Source of the DNA: Leptolyngbya sp. CCY15150
Lineage (GTDB): Bacteria; Cyanobacteriota; Cyanobacteriia; RECH01
Length of the DNA: 64,000 nucleotides
Direction of reading: 5' to 3'
NCBI RefSeq assembly: GCF_016888135.1
Contig: NZ_JACSWB010000244.1
Coordinates: 1 to 64,000, forward strand
Below, one piece after another: positions 60,167-64,000 of this stretch (positions within the stretch are counted from its first letter, which is position 1; every line of letters begins with the position of its first letter). The notes below the pieces were generated by a model. That model had not been told where the DNA came from, ran no database searches, and saw only the letters and a list, made by a program, of their open reading frames with translations. The translations under genes were made by a program, and so were the position numbers.

Positions 60167-62227
60167 ATGAGCCCTTCTACCCTATCTATCGAGTGCGCCG
60201 ATCCATCCTGTGCCCAGCCGGGCAATTCCATGGATCAGCTTCTCTGCCGTCAGTGCCGTAAGCCGCTTGTGCATCGCTACCTTTGGGCGGTGGGAACCAG
60301 GGCAGAGGCGGTGCCGGTGGGTACGCGGGTGAGCGATCGCTATGCGGTGGTCGCCCCCCACATTTGGCTGGATACTCAACCAGGACGGCTGCCTGATTTG
60401 CCTGATCAGCCGCCTCCATCTGCGATCCCCTATCTAAAGCTACGCTCCCACCATCTCCACATTCCTGATGTCTACGGCGTTTGTCACCTAGAAGGCGATC
60501 CGGAGCCGGTGTTGCTGCTAGAACAGGGCCCCCTACACCGCCAAGGAATTTTGCATCCAGCGATCGCCACCGCTTGGGATGCCGCCACCCCGGTGCGGCG
60601 GGTCTATTGGCTCTGGCAACTGTTCCAGCTTTGGCTGCCGCTGGCCCAGCAGGGGGTGGCCCAGGCGTTGCTGAATCCTGAACAGATTCGGGTGGATGGC
60701 TGGCGGATACAGCTACGTGACCTTGAGGTGAGCCAAGCCTTGGATGCGCCGGCGAGTTTAGGACAGTTGGCGAGCCTGTGGCTGCAGTGGATTGGCAATG
60801 AACCGGGAGCGATCGCCCAAGGGCTACGCTCGATCTGCTACGAAATGCAGTCCGTGGGGCAACTGTCTCCCACCTTGGTGGCCGTCGGCGGCGAGTCTGG
60901 TGTGGATGCCGACGCATCGACAACGGGAGGATCCATGGAGGATCTACGCACGGCACCGCCCGTGGCGGCCATTGCCCAGAAGCTGAACCAGCTCTTGCTC
61001 GAACAGGCGAGTCAACTGCCGATTAAGCTGCGGGTGGCGGGCGGCACAACGACGGGGCCCCAGCGAGCGCACAATGAAGATGCTTGTTACCCCAATGGCC
61101 CAGAGAGCAATCTTGCCGAAGATGTGATCCTCAAGCCCCATGTGGCGATCGTCTGTGATGGTATCGGCGGCCATGCTGGCGGGGAAGTGGCGAGTCGGCT
61201 GGCGTTGCGATCGCTCAAGCTCCAGCTTTCCGCCCTGTTGACCGAGGTGGTAGACCAGGGCGAGGTGCTGTCACCAGACATTGTCAGCCAGCAGCTTGAG
61301 GCGATTTTGCGCATTGCCAACAATATGATCGCGGCCCAAAACGATAGCCAGGGGCGCACGGCCCGTCAGCGCATGGCCACCACCGTCATGCTGGCGCTGC
61401 AGTTGCCCCAACGCATTCGCACCGAAACCGGCGATCGCAATACCCACGAACTCTACCTGGCCCATATTGGTGATAGCCGCGCCTACTGGCTGACGGAAGA
61501 ATCCTGCCATCGGCTCACCCTCGACCACGATATGGCCAACCGTGAGGTGGTGCTGGGGAATAGCCTACCCCGCGCTGCCCGCCTGCAGCCCAATGCGGGC
61601 GCACTCACCCAGGCCCTAGGCACCAAAGATGCGGACTATATCCATCCCACCGTCCAGCGCTTCATTCTCGAAGAAGATGGGGTATTGCTGCTCTGTTCCG
61701 ATGGGCTGAGTGACCATGGCTGGGTGGAGACCCTGTGGGAAGACTCTACCCAGAGGGTGCTCAAGGATAAGATGTCTTTGGATGCGGCTATGCGCTCCTG
61801 GCTAGAACTGGCAAATCAGCGCAATGGTCACGACAATGCCTCGGTGGTCTTGCTCGACTGTCGGGCATCGCTATCGAGTCCCCAATTGTTTGAGCCGGGG
61901 GATGTGCCGCTGCAACCATCAGACACCGACCTGTCTGACACGGCCCGGGCCTTGCTCTATCCCGAGGATGAAGATGAACCAGATCTGCCCTGGGATAGCG
62001 GTTTAGAAGAAGAGGCGGGCGATCGCTCCCCTGAGCACCACAGCAACATCTGGGGGGTGATTCTCGGTCTAGCGCTGCTCTGCTTTTTGGTGGGTGGCGT
62101 GGGCATTTTGGTTTGGCGGTATGTGAACACCTACGGCGTACGCGATGGGCTGGAGCAATTGCTGATTCCTGAACAGCCTGACGAGGCCAATCCTGAGGAG
62201 ATCGATGAAAGCGAGCCCCAACCCTAG
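60167..62227 (+). CDS. PP2C-type Ser/Thr phosphatase with zinc-ribbon-like N-terminus and C-terminal membrane helix
   Basis: A 686-residue signalling phosphatase. Residues 1-35 hold four Cys (10, 15, 27, 30) spaced like a zinc ribbon. Residues about 50-240 contain YAVVAPHIWLDT, LLLEQGPLHRQGIL and LNPEQIRVDGWRIQLRDLEV, which by position resemble a kinase lobe without catalytic residues; this is inference. The PP2C domain (about 287-566) is complete: GPQRAHNEDACYPN, IVCDGIGGHAGGEVAS, LAHIGDSRAYW, LLLCSDGLSDHGW, NGHDNASVVLLD. An acidic linker leads to one membrane helix (about 629-650) and an acidic tail. It likely opposes a Ser/Thr kinase at the membrane. Confidence 0.88.
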   Translation: MSPSTLSIECADPSCAQPGNSMDQLLCRQCRKPLVHRYLWAVGTRAEAVPVGTRVSDRYAVVAPHIWLDTQPGRLPDLPDQPPPSAIPYLKLRSHHLHIPDVYGVCHLEGDPEPVLLLEQGPLHRQGILHPAIATAWDAATPVRRVYWLWQLFQLWLPLAQQGVAQALLNPEQIRVDGWRIQLRDLEVSQALDAPASLGQLASLWLQWIGNEPGAIAQGLRSICYEMQSVGQLSPTLVAVGGESGVDADASTTGGSMEDLRTAPPVAAIAQKLNQLLLEQASQLPIKLRVAGGTTTGPQRAHNEDACYPNGPESNLAEDVILKPHVAIVCDGIGGHAGGEVASRLALRSLKLQLSALLTEVVDQGEVLSPDIVSQQLEAILRIANNMIAAQNDSQGRTARQRMATTVMLALQLPQRIRTETGDRNTHELYLAHIGDSRAYWLTEESCHRLTLDHDMANREVVLGNSLPRAARLQPNAGALTQALGTKDADYIHPTVQRFILEEDGVLLLCSDGLSDHGWVETLWEDSTQRVLKDKMSLDAAMRSWLELANQRNGHDNASVVLLDCRASLSSPQLFEPGDVPLQPSDTDLSDTARALLYPEDEDEPDLPWDSGLEEEAGDRSPEHHSNIWGVILGLALLCFLVGGVGILVWRYVNTYGVRDGLEQLLIPEQPDEANPEEIDESEPQP

Positions 62228-62457
62228 CTCCAGCCGCCAATCGTTCAAGGGTACCCATCCTATGCAAAGATAATAGAGGTTCTTTTCCGCCCTGCCTCAG
62301 AGTTGTGCTGACTGTCATGATGGGCTGGATGTAGGGATGGCGGGCGATCGCCTTGCCCTAGCGTCTAAGTATGGAGGTGGGGTAGGTCGCTAATGTTGCA
62401 GGGGCGGTGAAGGGTACGTTGGCATTGTGCACCGTTGAACGAGGGATACAGAGATTT

Positions 62458-62682
62458 ATGAAAGTTGGCGATCGCGTCCGAGTTTGTCAATCCGTTGTGG
62501 TTTATCATCACCCCAAACATCGCAACCAGCCTTTTGATCTAGAGGGGCAAGAAGGCGAAGTTGTGGGGTTGGCTAGCCAATGGAAAGACAAGCCCATCAG
62601 CGCAAACTTTCCTTGGCTGGTGAAGTTCGACGGTAGATTTAAGGCCCATCTGCGAGATACAGAATTAGAGGTGGTGGAGTAG
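62458..62682 (+). CDS. ftrV: Ferredoxin-thioredoxin reductase variable chain
   Basis: A 74-residue SH3-like subunit that wraps the catalytic chain of ferredoxin-thioredoxin reductase, which passes photosynthetic electrons from ferredoxin to thioredoxin. The sequence is near-diagnostic: MKVGDRVRVCQSVVVYHHPK, NQPFDLEGQEGEVVGLASQW, FPWLVKFDGRFKAHLRDTEL. The catalytic chain gene (ftrC) is not in this window and is usually unlinked. ATG 62458 gives the family start; a GTG-initiated extension to 62407 would be untypical. Just after the stop a short tandem of GGCGGTCTAGAT-like units begins. Confidence 0.95.
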   Translation: MKVGDRVRVCQSVVVYHHPKHRNQPFDLEGQEGEVVGLASQWKDKPISANFPWLVKFDGRFKAHLRDTELEVVE

Positions 62683-62686
62683 GGCA

Positions 62687-62725
62687 TGGCGGTCTAGATG
62701 GGCGGTCTAAATGGGCGATCTAGAC
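62687..62725 (+). repeat. Three short tandem units between ftrV and the DUF3352 gene
   Basis: TGGCGGTCTAGA, TGGGCGGTCTAAA and TGGGCGATCTAGA follow each other with a 12-13 base period. Minor feature, no known function. Confidence 0.6.
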
Positions 62726-62842
62726 GATGGGTTAGCCAAGACGATGGGTGGCGATCGCCGTTGGGGTTCCCGCTCAGCACTACACTAGGGGGTGGCGTTT
62801 TCTCAGGAAAACCCGCCCCACTCACGGACTGGATGAGCAAGC

Positions 62843-64000
62843 ATGATCGTTCGTTTTTTGGTTTCCCTGCTGGCGCTGCTGACGGTGGCGGTGACGGGCT
62901 TGGGGCTATCAAGCTGCAGCACAACTGACCTTCGTCCTACGATTCCGCTTGCGGAGATTCAGGGTAAGTCAAGTCCTGAGGCCGCGATGTTTGTGGCTAA
63001 GCAGGCTCCCCTGATGGTGTCGGTGTTGGTGCGTCCGGATGAACTAGCCGCCATCGATGCCCAACTGGTTGCCCAAGGGCGATCGCCCCTCTCGGCCGAG
63101 CAACTGACACAGTCTTGGTTAGCCGATACGGGGCTGAGCTATGGCCGCGATATCCAGCCTTGGGTGGGCGATGAAGTCACCCTGGCAGTCACCACTGCCG
63201 ACCTCGATCGCAATCCTGACAACGGCGAGCAACCGGGCTATTTGCTGGCGCTGAGCAGCACCGACCTGCAGCGATCGGAGCAATTTGTGCAAAAACTCTG
63301 GCGCAATCAAGCGATCGCTGGCTCTGATCTCGTTTTTGAACGCTACGCCGGGGTGACCATTACCACCCATGCTCCCAGCGATCCAGATCAAGCGCCCACC
63401 CTGGCCAGCGCCACCGTTGACTCCTTTGTGCTGCTAGCCAATCACCCCAAGGTGCTGCAGCAGGCCCTGAATACGGTGCAGGTGACCAATTTGAGCATCG
63501 CCCAAGATCGCCGCTACCAGGAAGCCTTGGCCCATGGGGGCGATCGCTTAGCGGTGGTGTTTGTGAACGTACCGCAGTTGCTCGATTGGCTGGTGCCGTC
63601 GGCGGATCCGGCTCCCTTTCCCCTTTTGACCAGTTTGCTAGCGGGCGTGCGATCGACGGCCGGGGGCTTGGTGATCGAAGGATCTCTCTTCTCCGCTGCC
63701 GGGCAGCACATGCCCCTGAGCCAACCGCTGCTCTCTGCCCCCGTGGGCGCGTTGCAGTACATCCCTCGCCAGAGTGCGCTGGTGGCGGCGGGGGTGGATC
63801 TCTTCAGCAGTTGGCAGCAGCTCAATGCCGGGCTGGCGGGCTACCGATTGCCGCAGCAATGGTTAGGCTCCCTGGTGAGCGATCGCCAAACCCAATGGGG
63901 GATTGACCTACCGCAGGATATTCTGTCCCATTTAGTCGGGGAATATGCGATCGCCCTATTGCCCACTACGCCTGCCTTTAGCGATTGGGTCTTGGTGACC
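62843..64000 (+). CDS. DUF3352-family lipoprotein, partial at window end
   Basis: 386 residues are visible; the stop is beyond the window. The N-terminus is a lipoprotein signal (MIVRFLVSLLALLTVAVTGL, lipobox LSSC with Cys25). The body matches the DUF3352 family common in cyanobacteria: FVAKQAPLMVSVLVRPDELA, GRDIQPWVGDEVTLAVTTAD, GYLLALSSTDLQRSEQFVQK, FVLLANHPKVLQQALNTVQV, and a second half repeating the same pattern (GALQYIPRQSALVAAGVDLF; LSHLVGEYAIALLP). The function is unknown; it should be anchored in an envelope membrane facing the periplasm. ATG 62843 is chosen since the signal peptide begins there. Confidence 0.85.
   Translation, partial: MIVRFLVSLLALLTVAVTGLGLSSCSTTDLRPTIPLAEIQGKSSPEAAMFVAKQAPLMVSVLVRPDELAAIDAQLVAQGRSPLSAEQLTQSWLADTGLSYGRDIQPWVGDEVTLAVTTADLDRNPDNGEQPGYLLALSSTDLQRSEQFVQKLWRNQAIAGSDLVFERYAGVTITTHAPSDPDQAPTLASATVDSFVLLANHPKVLQQALNTVQVTNLSIAQDRRYQEALAHGGDRLAVVFVNVPQLLDWLVPSADPAPFPLLTSLLAGVRSTAGGLVIEGSLFSAAGQHMPLSQPLLSAPVGALQYIPRQSALVAAGVDLFSSWQQLNAGLAGYRLPQQWLGSLVSDRQTQWGIDLPQDILSHLVGEYAIALLPTTPAFSDWVLVT

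Overview
The window comes from a cyanobacterium. The HIP1 octamer GCGATCGC recurs throughout, inside and between genes. Several genes are essentially cyanobacterial or plastid-lineage: crr6, ftrV, nblS/hik33, a valyl-tRNA synthetase with a CAAD membrane domain, XisH/XisI, and a DICT-domain regulator. Base composition looks moderately GC-rich by eye. No rRNA, tRNA or CRISPR array was recognised, and most of the window is ordinary chromosome.

Layout. 0-1 kb: edge of an IS630-type insertion sequence whose transposase is split by an A9 slippery run. 1-8.5 kb: tamB and a lipoprotein substrate-binding protein, both on the minus strand. 9-12.2 kb: an aldehyde dehydrogenase plus a thiamine-diphosphate enzyme matching the cyanobacterial TCA bypass (2-oxoglutarate to succinic semialdehyde to succinate). 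12.2-14.1 kb: a small accessory island with a broken gene tail, xisH, two xisI copies, a Phd-type antitoxin and a 23-codon vapC stub. 14.1-16.8 kb: crr6, then a response-regulator/GAF/PP2C phosphatase paired with an RsbW-like kinase. 17-25 kb: SH3-like secreted protein, tpiA, pnp, SNF2 helicase. 25-31.8 kb: larB, two exported proteins, and a MacAB-like efflux system (adaptor, permease, ATPase). 31.9-42.8 kb: TPR protein, purD, nblS, a pentapeptide protein, recN, an ABC1/UbiB kinase and a coiled-coil protein. 43-46.4 kb: valS with an inserted CAAD domain. 46.9-54 kb: a small conserved protein, moaD, a CHAT-FHA protein, then pentapeptide, DICT/HD-GYP-like, radical SAM and PadR genes, all on the minus strand. 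54-55.3 kb: a long gene-free stretch. 55.3-64 kb: GT39-like membrane glycosyltransferase, PD-(D/E)XK nuclease, NfeD/slipin pair, large PP2C protein, ftrV and a DUF3352 lipoprotein cut by the window end.

The most unusual non-coding feature is a dispersed repeat of about 100-130 bp, in four copies (near 14.0, 31.0, 42.2 and 47.3 kb). It contains 14-bp tandem units and usually a hairpin, is flanked in several copies by short direct duplications, and always sits at gene stop codons. One copy appears to have cut six residues off a protein. The most interesting coding candidates are the CHAT-FHA protein (caspase-like dyad plus phosphothreonine-binding domain), the xisH-xisI-xisI/phd island, and the radical SAM/DICT-HD/pentapeptide operon under a PadR-type gene.

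Everything here comes from reading the sequence. Family names rest on recognised motifs, not on database searches.
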